Shown here: piece by piece, positions 1-8,961 of the stretch
How the letters are laid out: each line of letters opens with the position of its first letter
How positions within the stretch are numbered: position 1 is the first letter of the stretch
NCBI RefSeq assembly: GCF_024171405.1
Contig: NZ_JALJZT010000002.1
Location: forward strand, 2,480,001 to 2,544,000
DNA length: 64,000 nt
Direction of reading: 5' to 3'
Source of the DNA: Qipengyuania citrea
GTDB lineage: Bacteria; Pseudomonadota; Alphaproteobacteria; Sphingomonadales; Sphingomonadaceae
Notes under the pieces: model-generated
What the model was told of the DNA's origin: nothing
Database searches by the model: none
The model's input: only the letters and a program-made list of their open reading frames with translations
Position numbers and translations under genes: made by a program

Positions 1-740
1 GCCGCGGCATCGGCAAGATGATCGTCGAGGGCTTCCTCGCCGCGGGCATCGACCGCGTCTATATCAGCGCTCGCAAGATCAACGAGATCGAGGAAACCTG
101 CGCCGAACTGGGCGAACGGGTGATCGGCATCCAGGGCGATCTGTCGACCATCGACGGGATCGAAGCGCTGGTGGAAGAACTGTCGGGCCGCGAAAGCAAG
201 CTCGACATTCTCGTCAATAACGCCGGGGCTGCCTGGGGCGTCGATTATCTCGACTTCCCCGAGGCGGGCTGGGACAAGGTCATGGACCTCAACGTCAAGA
301 CGCCCTTCTTCCTCACGCAGAAGCTGCACACGCTGCTGACGGCCGCGGCCAGCGCGGACAAGCCGGGCAAGGTGATCAACATCACCTCGATCGACGGCCA
401 GCGGGTCAACCCGTGGGAAACCTACAGCTATCAGGCATCGAAGGCCGCGCTGATCCATCTGACGCGGCGGATGGCCGCACGGCTGGTCAAGGATCACGTC
501 TATGTCACCAGCCTCGCACCGGGGGCCTTCCCGTCGAACATGAACCGCGCGGCGCGCGACCACGAAGACGCGAGCGCGGCGGGCATTCCGTCGAAGCGCG
601 TGGGCGACAAGTTCGATATGGGCGGCACCGCAGTCTATCTCGCCAGCCGTGCGGGCGATTATACGATCGGCGAAACGCTCACCGTCGATGGCGGGATCGT
701 CAACGCCCTGCTGCCGACCCACTTCGCCGAACCCAGCTAA
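1..740 (+). CDS. SDR family oxidoreductase, 5'-truncated by window edge
   Basis: NAD(P)-dependent short-chain dehydrogenase/reductase. The reading frame is already open at the first bases and encodes the tail of the Rossmann glycine motif (RGIGK), so the true start lies upstream of the window. Visible family motifs are NNAG (LVNNAG), the catalytic Ser in NITSID, and the YxxxK pair in YQASK. The C-terminal region TLTVDGG is typical of FabG/PhaB-like classical SDRs. Substrate cannot be told from sequence. It ends 24 bases before the convergent diguanylate cyclase gene. Confidence 0.9.
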   Translation, partial: RGIGKMIVEGFLAAGIDRVYISARKINEIEETCAELGERVIGIQGDLSTIDGIEALVEELSGRESKLDILVNNAGAAWGVDYLDFPEAGWDKVMDLNVKTPFFLTQKLHTLLTAAASADKPGKVINITSIDGQRVNPWETYSYQASKAALIHLTRRMAARLVKDHVYVTSLAPGAFPSNMNRAARDHEDASAAGIPSKRVGDKFDMGGTAVYLASRAGDYTIGETLTVDGGIVNALLPTHFAEPS

Positions 741-764
741 GGCCGGGTCGGCGGGGGCGACCCG

Positions 765-1742
765 TCAGGCGCAGAGGATGCAATTGCGGCCCGCGGCCTT
801 GGCGCGATAAAGCGCCTGGTCGGCCTGCCGCAGCGATGCCGCATTGGCCTCGGCCCCGCCGGTGGCCAGTGCGACGCCGCCCGAGAACGAGATCAGCCCC
901 ATCGGCTCGTCGGTCTCGCGCAGCTTGAATTCCTTGTCGGCCAATTCGCTGCGCGCGAAATCGAGCAGCTTGACCGCCGCGGCGGCATCGTCGGACGGGA
1001 TGACGACGATGAATTCCTCGCCGCCCCACCGGCCCACGAAATGCGGGCTGCAGGCGTCGTCCAGCGTATCCGCAACCAGCTTGATCACGCGGTCGCCGAC
1101 ATTGTGGCCATAGCGGTCGTTGACCGATTTGAAGTGGTCGATATCGCATAGCGCGATGATCCGCGGTTCGCCTTTCGCCGCGAGTTCGCCGAGATAGCCG
1201 TCGATCGCCCGGCGATTGGCAAGGCCGGTCAATTCGTCGCGCTGGGCATCGTGGCGCGCCGCCTCGAGCTCCTCGCGCAGCGCCTTGACTTCGTCCATCG
1301 CCGCGATCAGCCGGGTCTGCGTGTCGAGCGATTGCTCGATCATCCGCGCGACGATGGACAGCGTATTGCTGCTGTCGCCCGAAAATGCGCCCGCCTCTTC
1401 GCTCAGTTCACGCGCAAAGGCGCCGGTGGCATCGGCTGCCGAGGACGCGAGTTCGCCCAGCTTGATCGCCTGGTGCCGCAGATGCGCGGTCAGTTCGCCG
1501 TCATTGCGTTCCTGCGACCCGAATATCGCGATCCCGCCGTGGCGATCGAAAATCTCGTCCGCCTCGTCCTGCTTGATGCGGTAGCCTTCGGCGATGATCG
1601 CCTCGACCGCGCGGCCCATGGGCGAGCCCGCGTCGTTCAGCGCGATATAGGCGAGCGTGTAATTCTGCGGGGAGGGCGGCAGCCGGTGGCGTTCGAGAAA
1701 CGCCATGACCTTCGCCGCATGATCGGACTGCATCGGGGACAT
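765..1742 (-). CDS. GGDEF domain diguanylate cyclase
   Basis: Makes cyclic di-GMP from two GTP. The C-terminal half carries a complete GGDEF domain with active-site motif GGEEF (context GRWGGEEFIVV) and the upstream metal/nucleotide segment CDIDHFKSVND. The N-terminal ~150 residues are helical without a recognised sensor domain or membrane segment, so it is probably cytosolic. The chosen start (MSPMQSD) removes ten non-conserved residues of a longer open frame. The RxxD inhibitory I-site normally found five residues before GGEEF is absent (CSPH there), so product inhibition may be lacking. No EAL domain is present. Confidence 0.9.
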   Translation of the reverse strand: MSPMQSDHAAKVMAFLERHRLPPSPQNYTLAYIALNDAGSPMGRAVEAIIAEGYRIKQDEADEIFDRHGGIAIFGSQERNDGELTAHLRHQAIKLGELASSAADATGAFARELSEEAGAFSGDSSNTLSIVARMIEQSLDTQTRLIAAMDEVKALREELEAARHDAQRDELTGLANRRAIDGYLGELAAKGEPRIIALCDIDHFKSVNDRYGHNVGDRVIKLVADTLDDACSPHFVGRWGGEEFIVVIPSDDAAAAVKLLDFARSELADKEFKLRETDEPMGLISFSGGVALATGGAEANAASLRQADQALYRAKAAGRNCILCA

Positions 1743-1857
1743 ATTTATCCGGCCGCCTCGAACTCTTGCCAAAACTCTGCCCGCCTAACGGTTGGCGGCG
1801 CGAAAAGGGCCCAAAGATTGAACATGCGCATATGCTGCGGGGTATCCCGGGCCCGTG

Positions 1858-2505
1858 TCAGGCCATCAGTTCGCGCACGAAGGGGATCAGCCCGGTCTGG
1901 CGCTGGCGCTTCATGCGTTCGGCGTCGAGGATTTCGCTGACCTTGTCGAAGCAGCTGCCGACATCCTCGTTGATCACTACGTAATCATAGGCGTCCCAGT
2001 GGCTGATCTCGGCGCGGGCGCGTTCCATGCGTGCGGCAATCACCTCTTCGGGATCGGTATTGCGGCTGCGCAAACGGCGTTCGAGTTCGGCGATGCTCGG
2101 CGGCAGGATGAACACCCGGACGACGTCCTGCTGGTCCTTCTGGAACAGCTGCTGCGTGCCCTGCCAGTCGATGTCGAACAGGAAGTCCTGCCCTTCTTTC
2201 AACGCATTGCGGATACGCCCCTTGGGCGTGCCATAGCGATGGCCGAAGACATGCGCCCATTCGTAGAAATCGTCTTCCTCGACCATGCGATCGAATTCGG
2301 CATCGTCGACGAAATAGTAATGCACCCCGTCCACTTCGCCCGCGCGCGGCGGGCGCGTGGTGACGCTGACCGAGAGCTTGATCTCGTCGTCGCTGCCGAG
2401 CAGCATGCGCGAAATAGTGGTCTTCCCCGCCCCGCTGGGCGAGGAAAGGATGAACATCAGCCCCCGGCGGGCAAGCGTAGCGGATTGCAGGGTGGATTCG
2501 GCCAT
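1858..2505 (-). CDS. gmk: Guanylate kinase
   Basis: Phosphorylates GMP to GDP with ATP in purine nucleotide metabolism. The 215-residue protein has the P-loop SSPSGAGKTT near residues 20-29, followed by the GMP-binding region with VSVTTRPPRAGEVDG and the VHYYFV segment. Length fits the family. The start MAEST is preferred over an in-frame extension of 34 residues that lacks conservation. It is the first of several minus-strand genes here, followed after ~115 bases by the diguanylate cyclase. Confidence 0.95.
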   Translation of the reverse strand: MAESTLQSATLARRGLMFILSSPSGAGKTTISRMLLGSDDEIKLSVSVTTRPPRAGEVDGVHYYFVDDAEFDRMVEEDDFYEWAHVFGHRYGTPKGRIRNALKEGQDFLFDIDWQGTQQLFQKDQQDVVRVFILPPSIAELERRLRSRNTDPEEVIAARMERARAEISHWDAYDYVVINEDVGSCFDKVSEILDAERMKRQRQTGLIPFVRELMA

Positions 2506-2560
2506 GCGCGCTGTTGCCGCATCGGACGCCGCCAAATCAACCCCTGCGCGCAGTATCCTG

Positions 2561-3010
2561 TCAGATCTTGCTGTCGGAGGACGCCTGTTTGTGCAGCATG
2601 CGGTCACCCTTGCGGCGCGCCTGGCGCTTCGACTGGCTGCGATCGAACAGAACCTTCAGCGCGAGTCCGGTGGTCACCACCAATGCGCCGGGCACCGATT
2701 TGGTCGCGACCTTGGTCACGCCGTAAGCCGCCAGCGTGTGCACGAGGCTGCGGCTTTCGACCGCATCCTTGGCAAACTGCTTGCCATATTGCCGGCCCAG
2801 CACTGCCTTTTCGACCGCCATGCGCGACAGCCGTCCAGCGCTGCGCAGCAGGATGTCGTGGATGATCAGATTGGTCGCCGGATTGGTGCTCGGGCCCGGC
2901 ACCGGATCGTCATGCGACGGCGACCCGTCGGTCACGCGTTCGAGTCCATCGCCGACCACATCGGTCAGATGGTTGGGTTTGTCTTCGTCGGTCAGTCCGA
3001 GTTTCGCCAT
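2561..3010 (-). CDS. Conserved hypothetical protein
   Basis: A 149-residue protein of unknown function. The acidic N-terminus is followed by a helical stretch, a moderately hydrophobic segment around residues 93-120 (VTKVATKSVPGALVVTTG and on), and a strongly basic C-terminus (QSKRQARRKGDRM). It starts 33 bases downstream of sspB on the same strand and precedes gmk, so it may be cotranscribed with either. I do not recognise a named domain. Coding is supported by third-position GC and lack of a better frame on either strand. Confidence 0.7.
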   Translation of the reverse strand: MAKLGLTDEDKPNHLTDVVGDGLERVTDGSPSHDDPVPGPSTNPATNLIIHDILLRSAGRLSRMAVEKAVLGRQYGKQFAKDAVESRSLVHTLAAYGVTKVATKSVPGALVVTTGLALKVLFDRSQSKRQARRKGDRMLHKQASSDSKI

Positions 3011-3043
3011 GTCATGTCCCGCTCTACCGGGAAGACCCGGCGC

Positions 3044-3547
3044 TTACTTCTTGCGGCCGAAATCGACCGTGACGACATTGGAGCCGTCATCTGCCCCTTC
3101 AACGGCTTCGCCTACCGCCTGTTCCGTCCCGTCGTTATCGGGATGTTCGGTCGGCGCGGGGGCCATGTCGGCGACGGTCGCCTGGAACTGCAGTCCGAAA
3201 TCCACCGCCGGATCGACGAATTGCGTGATCGCGGCATAGGGAATGTCGAGTTCGGCGGGGACCTGGTTGAACGACAGGCCGACGGCGAAGCCGTCTTCGC
3301 GCACGTTCAAATTCCAGAACTTGTTCTGCAGCACGATGGTCATCTCGTCGGGGAAACGCTCGCGCAGGGCGGCCGGGATCGAGACGCCGGGGGCGTGGGT
3401 CTTGAAAGTAATGTAGAAATGATGCGCGCCGGGCAGTTCGCTGCCGCCCTGCTCGATTTCGCCCAGCACGCGCCCGACCACGGCGCGCAGGGCTTCCTGC
3501 ACGATGGAATCATAAGGGATCAGGCTGTCGGGCGTATCGTCGCTCAT
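3044..3547 (-). CDS. sspB: SspB-family ClpXP adaptor protein
   Basis: Stringent starvation protein B of the alphaproteobacterial type, which delivers ssrA-tagged and other substrates to ClpXP. The 167-residue protein has the conserved core HFYITFKTHAPGVSIP, the FPDEMTIVLQNKFWNL segment of the tag-binding fold, and a variable acidic linker before a short C-terminal tail (VDFGRKK) where the ClpX-binding element would be. It is divergent from hisB, with 112 bases between, so the intergenic region probably holds both promoters. Confidence 0.9.
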   Translation of the reverse strand: MSDDTPDSLIPYDSIVQEALRAVVGRVLGEIEQGGSELPGAHHFYITFKTHAPGVSIPAALRERFPDEMTIVLQNKFWNLNVREDGFAVGLSFNQVPAELDIPYAAITQFVDPAVDFGLQFQATVADMAPAPTEHPDNDGTEQAVGEAVEGADDGSNVVTVDFGRKK

Positions 3548-3659
3548 GCCGCGCTAGGTGGAGTGGCATGCGGGCGGGGTCAAGCGGTTTAAGAACGCCT
3601 TTACCGTGTAAGTGGTGCATTATCTTGCGCCTCGCCGCGCGCGGCTCTAGCGCGGCGGC

Positions 3660-4253
3660 ATGCGTACAGGCCGGATCGAGCGAAACACTGCGGAAACCAA
3701 GATCCTCGTCGAGATCGATCTCGACGGGACGGGATCATATCAGGTCGAGACCGGGATCGGCTTTCTCGATCACATGGTCGAACAGTTCGCCAAGCATTCG
3801 CTGATCGACGTCACGATGAAGGTCGATGGCGACCTCCATATCGACCAGCATCACACCACTGAAGACAGCGCGCTGGCGCTGGGCCAGGCGCTCGCCGCCG
3901 CGCTCGGCGACAAGGGCGGGATCGCGCGTTACGGCAGCGCCTATTCGCCGATGGACGAAACGCTGGCCCGCGTCGCGCTGGATATTTCGGGTCGTCCCTA
4001 CCTCGTCTGGAAGGCCGGGTTCAGCCAGGAAAAGCTGGGCGAATGGGACACCGAGCTGATCGAACACTGGTTCCATTCGGTCGCGCAGACCTGCGGGCTG
4101 ACGCTGCATGTCGAACTGCTCTACGGCAGCAACAACCACCATATCTGCGAAGCGATCTACAAGGGGTTCGCGCGCGCGATGCGTGCGGCGGTCGAAGTCG
4201 ATCCGCGCAAGCGCGGTGCCATCCCCAGCACCAAGGGGCAGCTCGGTGGGTGA
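3660..4253 (+). CDS. hisB: Imidazoleglycerol-phosphate dehydratase
   Basis: Histidine biosynthesis step converting imidazole glycerol phosphate to imidazole acetol phosphate. The 197-residue monofunctional enzyme (no phosphatase domain) shows the two metal-binding His clusters of the family: [17 protein letters not shown] and [16 protein letters not shown]. The N-terminus [14 protein letters not shown] is canonical. It is the first gene of the cluster hisB-hisH-hisA-hisF-ORF-hisE-HIT; its end overlaps the hisH start by 8 bases. Confidence 0.97.
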   Translation: MRTGRIERNTAETKILVEIDLDGTGSYQVETGIGFLDHMVEQFAKHSLIDVTMKVDGDLHIDQHHTTEDSALALGQALAAALGDKGGIARYGSAYSPMDETLARVALDISGRPYLVWKAGFSQEKLGEWDTELIEHWFHSVAQTCGLTLHVELLYGSNNHHICEAIYKGFARAMRAAVEVDPRKRGAIPSTKGQLGG

Positions 4254-4872
4254 AATCGTCGCGCTTGTCGATTACGGCGCGGGCAATCTGCATTCGGTTG
4301 AAAACGCGCTGCGCCGGGTCGGTGCGACCGTCAAGGTAACCGCCGATCCCGATGTGCTGCGCGCCGCCGACCGGATCGTGCTGCCGGGCGTCGGCTCGTT
4401 CAGGGCCTGCGCCGAGGGGCTGCGCGCCGAGCAGGGCGTGATCGAGGCCATGCGCGAGCGGGTCTTCGTCGGCGGGGCGCCGTTCCTCGGCATTTGCGTG
4501 GGCATGCAATTGCTCGCCACGCGCGGCCTCGAACATGGCGAGACGCCGGGTCTGGGCTGGATCGACGGCGCGGTGCGCAAGATCGAACCGAGCGATATCA
4601 GCGTGAAGGTCCCGCATATGGGCTGGAACGATGTTGCCCCGATGCCGCATGCGCGCGGGCACGATGTGCTGGTTGGCGGCGAGGCCTATTTCCTGCATTC
4701 CTACCATTTCAAGGTGCGTCACCACGAAGACGTGCTGGCGATGACCGATCATGGCGGCGGGCTGGTTGCCGCGGTCGGGCGCGACAATGTCGTGGGCGTG
4801 CAATTCCATCCCGAAAAGAGCCAGGCCTACGGGCTCGACCTGTTGAGCAAATTCCTCGAATGGAAGCCGTGA
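4246..4872 (+). CDS. hisH: Imidazole glycerol phosphate synthase, glutamine amidotransferase subunit
   Basis: Class I glutaminase partner of HisF that supplies ammonia for imidazole ring formation. A GTG start inside the end of hisB gives [14 protein letters not shown], matching the family N-terminus; the open frame extends further upstream only as a hisB shadow. The nucleophile Cys is in GICVGMQ (about residue 84), and the His-x-Glu pair is in QFHPEKS near residue 188. Length is 208 residues. A 55-base gap separates it from hisA. Confidence 0.95.
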   Translation: MGEIVALVDYGAGNLHSVENALRRVGATVKVTADPDVLRAADRIVLPGVGSFRACAEGLRAEQGVIEAMRERVFVGGAPFLGICVGMQLLATRGLEHGETPGLGWIDGAVRKIEPSDISVKVPHMGWNDVAPMPHARGHDVLVGGEAYFLHSYHFKVRHHEDVLAMTDHGGGLVAAVGRDNVVGVQFHPEKSQAYGLDLLSKFLEWKP

Positions 4873-4927
4873 TTTCGCCGACGTTACCGCGCTGCCCCCG
4901 GGCCGAAGCCGCACTGGACACCAGATC

Positions 4928-5656
4928 ATGATCGTATTTCCCGCCATCGACCTCAAGAACGGCCAGGTCGTCCGCCTTGCCGAAGGCGATATGGACCGCG
5001 CGACCGTCTATGGCGACGATCCGGCGGCGCAGGCCGCCCTGTTTGCCGAAGCGGGCGCCGACCATTTGCATGTGGTCGACCTCGACGGCTCTTTCGCGGG
5101 TTCGGCGCAGAATCGCGGCGCAGTCGAGGCGGTCGTCGCGGCCTTCCCCGGACGCGTCCAGCTGGGCGGCGGTATCCGCACGCCCGCCGATGTCGAAGGG
5201 TGGTTTGCGGCAGGTATTGCGCGGATCGTGATCGGCACCGCGGCGCTCAAACATCCGCAATTCGTCAAGGACATGGCGCGCGACTATCCCGAGGCGATCG
5301 TGGTCGCGGTCGATGCGCGCGACGGCATGGTCGCGACCGATGGCTGGGCCGAGGTTTCCGACGTTCCGATCGCCGACATGGCGCGCCGGTTCGAGGATGC
5401 GGGCGTCGCCAGCCTGCTGTTCACCGACATCGGGCGCGACGGAATGCTCAAGGGCGTCAATATCGATGCCACCGTGGGGCTGGCGCGGCAGGTGGACATT
5501 CCGGTGATCGCCAGCGGCGGGGTCAAGGGCCTCACCGATATCGATACGCTCGCGCAATTCGCGAAGGACGGCATCGAGGGCGTGATCACCGGCCGGGCGC
5601 TCTATGACGGGCGGCTGGATCTGGCCGCTGCGCTACGCGTGGCGACGCGCGCATGA
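4928..5656 (+). CDS. hisA: Phosphoribosylformimino-5-aminoimidazole carboxamide ribotide isomerase
   Basis: Amadori-type isomerase of histidine biosynthesis, a TIM barrel of 242 residues. The N-terminal catalytic Asp is in FPAIDLKNG, the first phosphate-binding GG is in LGGGIRTP, and the second catalytic Asp and phosphate loop appear as FTDIGRDGM and ASGGVKG. It overlaps hisF by 4 bases (ATGA), indicating translational coupling. Confidence 0.97.
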   Translation: MIVFPAIDLKNGQVVRLAEGDMDRATVYGDDPAAQAALFAEAGADHLHVVDLDGSFAGSAQNRGAVEAVVAAFPGRVQLGGGIRTPADVEGWFAAGIARIVIGTAALKHPQFVKDMARDYPEAIVVAVDARDGMVATDGWAEVSDVPIADMARRFEDAGVASLLFTDIGRDGMLKGVNIDATVGLARQVDIPVIASGGVKGLTDIDTLAQFAKDGIEGVITGRALYDGRLDLAAALRVATRA

Positions 5657-6423
5657 CCGTCCGCATCCGTGTCATACCCTGTCTCGACGTCCGCGACGGG
5701 CGCGTGGTCAAGGGTGTGAACTTCGTCGATTTGCGCGATGCGGGCGACCCGGTCGAACAGGCGCAGGCCTATGATGCGGCGGGCGCGGACGAGCTCTGCT
5801 TCCTCGACATCTCCGCCAGCCATGAGGGGCGCGGGACGCTGCTCGACATGGTTCGCCGTACTGCCGAGGTCTGCTTCATGCCGCTGACCGTGGGCGGCGG
5901 CGTGCGCAGCGTCGAGGATGCGCGCGCGCTGCTGCTCGCCGGGGCGGACAAGGTCGCGGTCAATTCGGCGGCAGTGACGCGCCCCGAACTGGTGCGCGAG
6001 ATCGCCGAGAAATTCGGCAGCCAGTGTGTCGTCGCCAGCGTCGATGCGCGCGCGTTGACCAGCGGCGATGTGCGCGGCTGGGAAATCTACACGCATGGCG
6101 GGCGCAAGCCGACCGGGATCGACGCGGTCGAACACGCGATCCGGCTGGCCGAGCTCGGGGCGGGCGAACTGCTGGTTACCTCGATGGACGGCGATGGCAC
6201 CAAGAACGGATATGATGTCGATCTGACCCGCGCGATTGCCGATGCGGTGTCGGTGCCGGTCATCGCCAGCGGAGGCGTCGGCCAGCTCGACCACCTCGTC
6301 GAAGGCGTGACGCGCGGCCATGCGAGCGCGGTCCTTGCCGCCTCGATCTTCCATTTCGGCGAACACACCGTGGCTGAAGCGCATGCCGCGCTGCGCGCCG
6401 CGGGATTGCCCGCGCGCGGCTGA
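5653..6423 (+). CDS. hisF: Imidazole glycerol phosphate synthase, cyclase subunit
   Basis: Forms the imidazole ring together with HisH. The 256-residue TIM barrel begins with [16 protein letters not shown], including the catalytic Asp, and has [20 protein letters not shown] (second catalytic Asp) and IASGGVG. Its start overlaps the end of hisA. A GC-rich 77-base gap with a small hairpin (GTCCC ttca GGGAC) follows before a small membrane ORF. Confidence 0.97.
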   Translation: MTVRIRVIPCLDVRDGRVVKGVNFVDLRDAGDPVEQAQAYDAAGADELCFLDISASHEGRGTLLDMVRRTAEVCFMPLTVGGGVRSVEDARALLLAGADKVAVNSAAVTRPELVREIAEKFGSQCVVASVDARALTSGDVRGWEIYTHGGRKPTGIDAVEHAIRLAELGAGELLVTSMDGDGTKNGYDVDLTRAIADAVSVPVIASGGVGQLDHLVEGVTRGHASAVLAASIFHFGEHTVAEAHAALRAAGLPARG

Positions 6424-6500
6424 CGCGGGCGGCGTCCCTTCACGGGACAGGGCCGGCGCGGTTCATCCTGTGTAGCGCCGACCCGTGATATGGAGCATCC

Positions 6501-6656
6501 ATGACCAGCCAGTTCATTTCGCTGGCCGCGCAATTCGCGGATCTCGGCGGTCCCGCCGGTCTCGCCGCGCGGCTGGTCGAACCGAGCACGCTGACGCTGG
6601 TCGCGGTCGGGATTGCGGGCGTGCTGGTCGGGCGCTTCATGATCGGCCGCAACTGA
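6501..6656 (+). CDS. Small single-pass membrane protein inside the his cluster
   Basis: A 51-codon ORF starting ATG ACC AGC and ending TGA. It encodes a polar, Ala/Leu-rich N-terminal helix and a hydrophobic segment (LTLVAVGIAGVLVG) with a short basic tail (RFMIGRN), so it is predicted to be a single-span protein with the basic end cytoplasmic. It lies between hisF and hisE on the same strand, and codon use resembles its neighbours. Function is unknown; its position suggests cotranscription with the histidine genes but does not show a role in the pathway. Confidence 0.6.
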   Translation: MTSQFISLAAQFADLGGPAGLAARLVEPSTLTLVAVGIAGVLVGRFMIGRN

Positions 6657-6695
6657 GATTGACGCTGTGCGCAGGCGCCGTGCATAGCACGCCGT

Positions 6696-7010
6696 ATGGA
6701 CACGCTTTCCCGTCTCGCCCAGACCATCGCGCAACGCCGCGCGGCCGATCCGTCGCATAGCTATGTCGCCAGCCTCCATGCCAAGGGCCTGCCGCAGATC
6801 GCGCGCAAGCTGGGCGAGGAAGGCGTCGAGGCTGCCATTGCGACCCTGTCGGGCGATGACGGAGAACTGGTCGGCGAGGCGGCGGACATCCTCTTCCACC
6901 TGCTCGTCGCGCTGGATGCGCGCGACATCGATTTTGCCGAGGTCCTGGCCGAACTCGACCGGCGCGAGGGCGTGTCCGGGATCGACGAGAAAGCCAACAG
7001 GAGCGCCTAA
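6696..7010 (+). CDS. hisE: Phosphoribosyl-ATP pyrophosphatase
   Basis: Hydrolyses phosphoribosyl-ATP to phosphoribosyl-AMP and pyrophosphate, the second step of histidine synthesis. The 104-residue MazG-like protein has the family signature SYVASLHAKG, then ARKLGEEGVEAAIA and the metal-binding ELVGEAADILFHLLVAL. It is monofunctional; no HisI domain is fused. Its stop codon shares one base with the start of the HIT gene (TAATG). Confidence 0.96.
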   Translation: MDTLSRLAQTIAQRRAADPSHSYVASLHAKGLPQIARKLGEEGVEAAIATLSGDDGELVGEAADILFHLLVALDARDIDFAEVLAELDRREGVSGIDEKANRSA

Positions 7011-7390
7011 TGCCGATCGACCCGACGCTGCCCTTCGATGACGACAATATCTTCGCCAAGATCCTGCGCGGGGAAATCCCCTCGACCAAGGTCTATGAGG
7101 ACGATTGGGCCTATGCCTTCGAGGACATCAACCCGCAGGCCGAAGTGCACACGCTGGTCATTCCCAAGGGGCGTTATGTCAGCTGGGACGATTTCAGCGC
7201 CACGGCGAGCGCGGAAGAGATCGCGGGCTTCGTCCGCGCGGTGGGCCAGGTCGCGCGCGACAAGGGGCTGGTCGAACCCGGCTACCGGATGATGGCCAAT
7301 ATCGGCGCGCACGGCGGGCAGGAAGTGCCGCACCTGCATGTCCATATCTTCGGTGGTGAGCCGCTGGGGCCGATGATCGCCGGGCGATAG
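7010..7390 (+). CDS. HIT family nucleotide-binding protein (HinT-like)
   Basis: Histidine-triad purine nucleotide phosphoramidase/hydrolase of 126 residues. The triad HLHVHIFGG lies near the C-terminus, and the N-terminal CxxC is replaced by DDDNIFAKILRGEIP, typical of HinT-like proteins. It follows hisE with a one-base overlap and probably sits at the end of the his operon. The role in the cell is general nucleotide metabolism; the exact substrate is unknown. Confidence 0.92.
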   Translation: MPIDPTLPFDDDNIFAKILRGEIPSTKVYEDDWAYAFEDINPQAEVHTLVIPKGRYVSWDDFSATASAEEIAGFVRAVGQVARDKGLVEPGYRMMANIGAHGGQEVPHLHVHIFGGEPLGPMIAGR

Positions 7391-7540
7391 GGCGCACGGG
7401 GCGCGACCGGCGCGGTCGGTTCGATACCGTTTGCGCACCCGAATAAGGTTGACCGAATCCCCGCCGCCGGTTAACGGCCCGCTTGATTTCGACGCGTCGG
7501 GACACCATTTCCGGCGCGCATTTATTTCCAGAGAGACATC

Positions 7541-7666
7541 ATGAAGATCCGCAACAGCCTCAAGTCGCTCAAGGCCCGTCATCGCGATTGCCGCGTCATC
7601 CGTCGCCGCGGGCGCACCTATGTCATCAACAAGACCAACCGCCGCTTCAAGGCCCGCCAGGGCTAA
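7541..7666 (+). CDS. rpmJ: 50S ribosomal protein L36
   Basis: A 41-residue, very basic ribosomal protein beginning [17 protein letters not shown] and ending KARQG. This is the C-minus (YkgO-like) form: only one Cys is present, so the zinc ribbon of the longer-studied form is not kept. An SD-like GAGAGA precedes the ATG by several bases. It stands alone between the HIT and HAD genes, with 150 bases upstream for its own promoter. Confidence 0.92.
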   Translation: MKIRNSLKSLKARHRDCRVIRRRGRTYVINKTNRRFKARQG

Positions 7667-7751
7667 TTGGCGCGTCGCCCGCTGGGCGGCAGTCTTGCAG
7701 ACCGGCCCGGCTCCGAGAGGAGTACGGGCCGTTCGCGTTTGAGGTGATGTG

Positions 7752-8357
7752 ATGCAGGTTGAGGCCGTCGTATTCGATGTGGGCCGGGTGCTTTACCAAT
7801 GGCAACTGGCGCATCTGTTCGAGAAGATCGTTTCCGATCCCGACCGTCTCGCCAAGCTGCTCGACGAAGTGGTGACCGAGGAATGGCACTTCGAGGCCGA
7901 TGCCGGGCGCTCGCTTGCCGACATGGTCCCCGAACGCATCGCGCTCTACCCCGATTTCGAAGCCGAGATCCGCGCCTATGCGGCGCGCTTCAACGAGACC
8001 ATTCCGGGGCCTGTCCCGGGCAGCCATGCGCTGGTCGAGCGACTCGACGCGCGCGGCATACCGCTATTCGCCATCACCAATTTCGGGGCCGAGTTCTGGG
8101 CCGGCTTTCGCCCCACCGCGCCGATCTTCGATCGCTTCGGCCAGATAGTCGTCTCGGGCGAGGAAAAGCTGGCCAAGCCCGACCCGGCGATCTTCGCGCT
8201 GGCACAGGACCGCTTCGGCAAGCCCGCCGAAGCCATGCTGTTCATCGACGACAACCCGGCCAATGTGGAGGCGGCCGCGGCCTGCGGCTGGCAGGTCCAT
8301 CATTTCACGCAGGCTTCCGCGCTTGAGGGCGATCTCGCGAGTCGCGGGCTGATATAA
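7752..8357 (+). CDS. HAD family hydrolase
   Basis: Haloacid-dehalogenase-superfamily hydrolase of about 201 residues. Motif I is FDVGRVL, where the second Asp of the usual DxD is Gly, as in the YihX/epoxide-hydrolase-N-terminal branch. Motif II is AITNFG, motif III Lys is in EEKLAKPDP and motif IV is FIDDNPANV. An in-frame GTG three bases upstream is an alternative start. The substrate is probably a small phosphorylated metabolite. It is convergent with the secreted CC_3452-like gene, with a terminator between them. Confidence 0.88.
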   Translation: MQVEAVVFDVGRVLYQWQLAHLFEKIVSDPDRLAKLLDEVVTEEWHFEADAGRSLADMVPERIALYPDFEAEIRAYAARFNETIPGPVPGSHALVERLDARGIPLFAITNFGAEFWAGFRPTAPIFDRFGQIVVSGEEKLAKPDPAIFALAQDRFGKPAEAMLFIDDNPANVEAAAACGWQVHHFTQASALEGDLASRGLI

Positions 8358-8385
8358 AAAAGCCCCGGCGATCGAATCGCCAGGG
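8356..8385 (-). terminator. Rho-independent terminator for the CC_3452-like gene
   Basis: Read on the minus strand, a stem CCCTGGCGAT / ATCGCCGGGG with a 3-base loop is followed directly by six T residues. One C/A mismatch interrupts the stem. It lies 47 bases downstream of the minus-strand gene ending at 8432 and overlaps the very end of the convergent HAD gene. Confidence 0.85.
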
Positions 8386-8431
8386 CCCGCAAGGTAGCCA
8401 CCCGAAGGAGAGGGGTGGGATTGGATACGGT

Positions 8432-8776
8432 TCAGCCGTTGCACTGCGCCAGCTTGTCGGCCTCGAGAACCTTGTCGTCCGCGGTGAACGCGGCGATTTC
8501 GCCATGTTCGCGCTGGAGTTCGCGGCACATGCGCAGTGGGCGTGAGCGGCCCTTCTGGGCCACGCAGGTCGTGCCCTGGCAGATCCAGGCGACACCGCCG
8601 GCCACGGTGGTGGTCCGTTCGGCAACCGGCTGCGCCAGTTCGACGGTGTAGAAAATGCCGTTGGAACGGGCTTCGGCAGCGGTCGGTGCGAGCAGCGCAC
8701 CGAAGGTGAGCGAAGTGTAGGCAAAGGCGGCGGCGATGACGCCGACATTGATCGACCGGGGGAGGGGGGAGGTCAT
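8432..8776 (-). CDS. Secreted CC_3452-family-like protein
   Basis: A 114-residue exported protein: hydrophobic signal segment AAAFAYTSLTFGALLA and cleavage-like site PTAAEARS, then a small domain with AGGVAWICQGTTCVA, the SRPLRMCREL segment and the C-terminal motif LEADKLAQCNG. The four Cys probably form disulfides. This pattern matches a small family widespread in Caulobacter and sphingomonads (named after CC_3452) of unknown function. It is preceded by an AT-rich divergent region shared with the HxlR gene. Confidence 0.65.
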   Translation of the reverse strand: MTSPLPRSINVGVIAAAFAYTSLTFGALLAPTAAEARSNGIFYTVELAQPVAERTTTVAGGVAWICQGTTCVAQKGRSRPLRMCRELQREHGEIAAFTADDKVLEADKLAQCNG

Positions 8777-8843
8777 GGGGAAGTCCTTCCTGATTGCAAT
8801 TATATCAACAGGGCTTGTGATCCACGCAATTGAGTTTCATTTA

Positions 8844-8943
8844 GCAACCTGTTGTGGGGAGGCTGTCTAGGCGTATAGGTTGCGTAATGCAACCCACATA
8901 TCTAAAAATTTGGCAAAAGCCGATTATTCGCTAGATAGGTTGC
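8844..8943. promoter_or_regulatory. Cluster of AGGTTGC repeats in the divergent promoter region
   Basis: The AT-rich gap between the secreted protein gene and the HxlR gene holds four copies of AGGTTGC/GCAACC. One inverted copy (GCAACCT) lies near 8845. A dyad GGTTGC gtaat GCAACC is centred near 8885, and a further copy (ATAGGTTGC) lies near 8935, just before the HxlR SD. This is a plausible operator array, perhaps for the HxlR protein itself. No binding data are implied. Confidence 0.5.
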
Positions 8944-8961
8944 TGGAAAAGGACTGAATTT

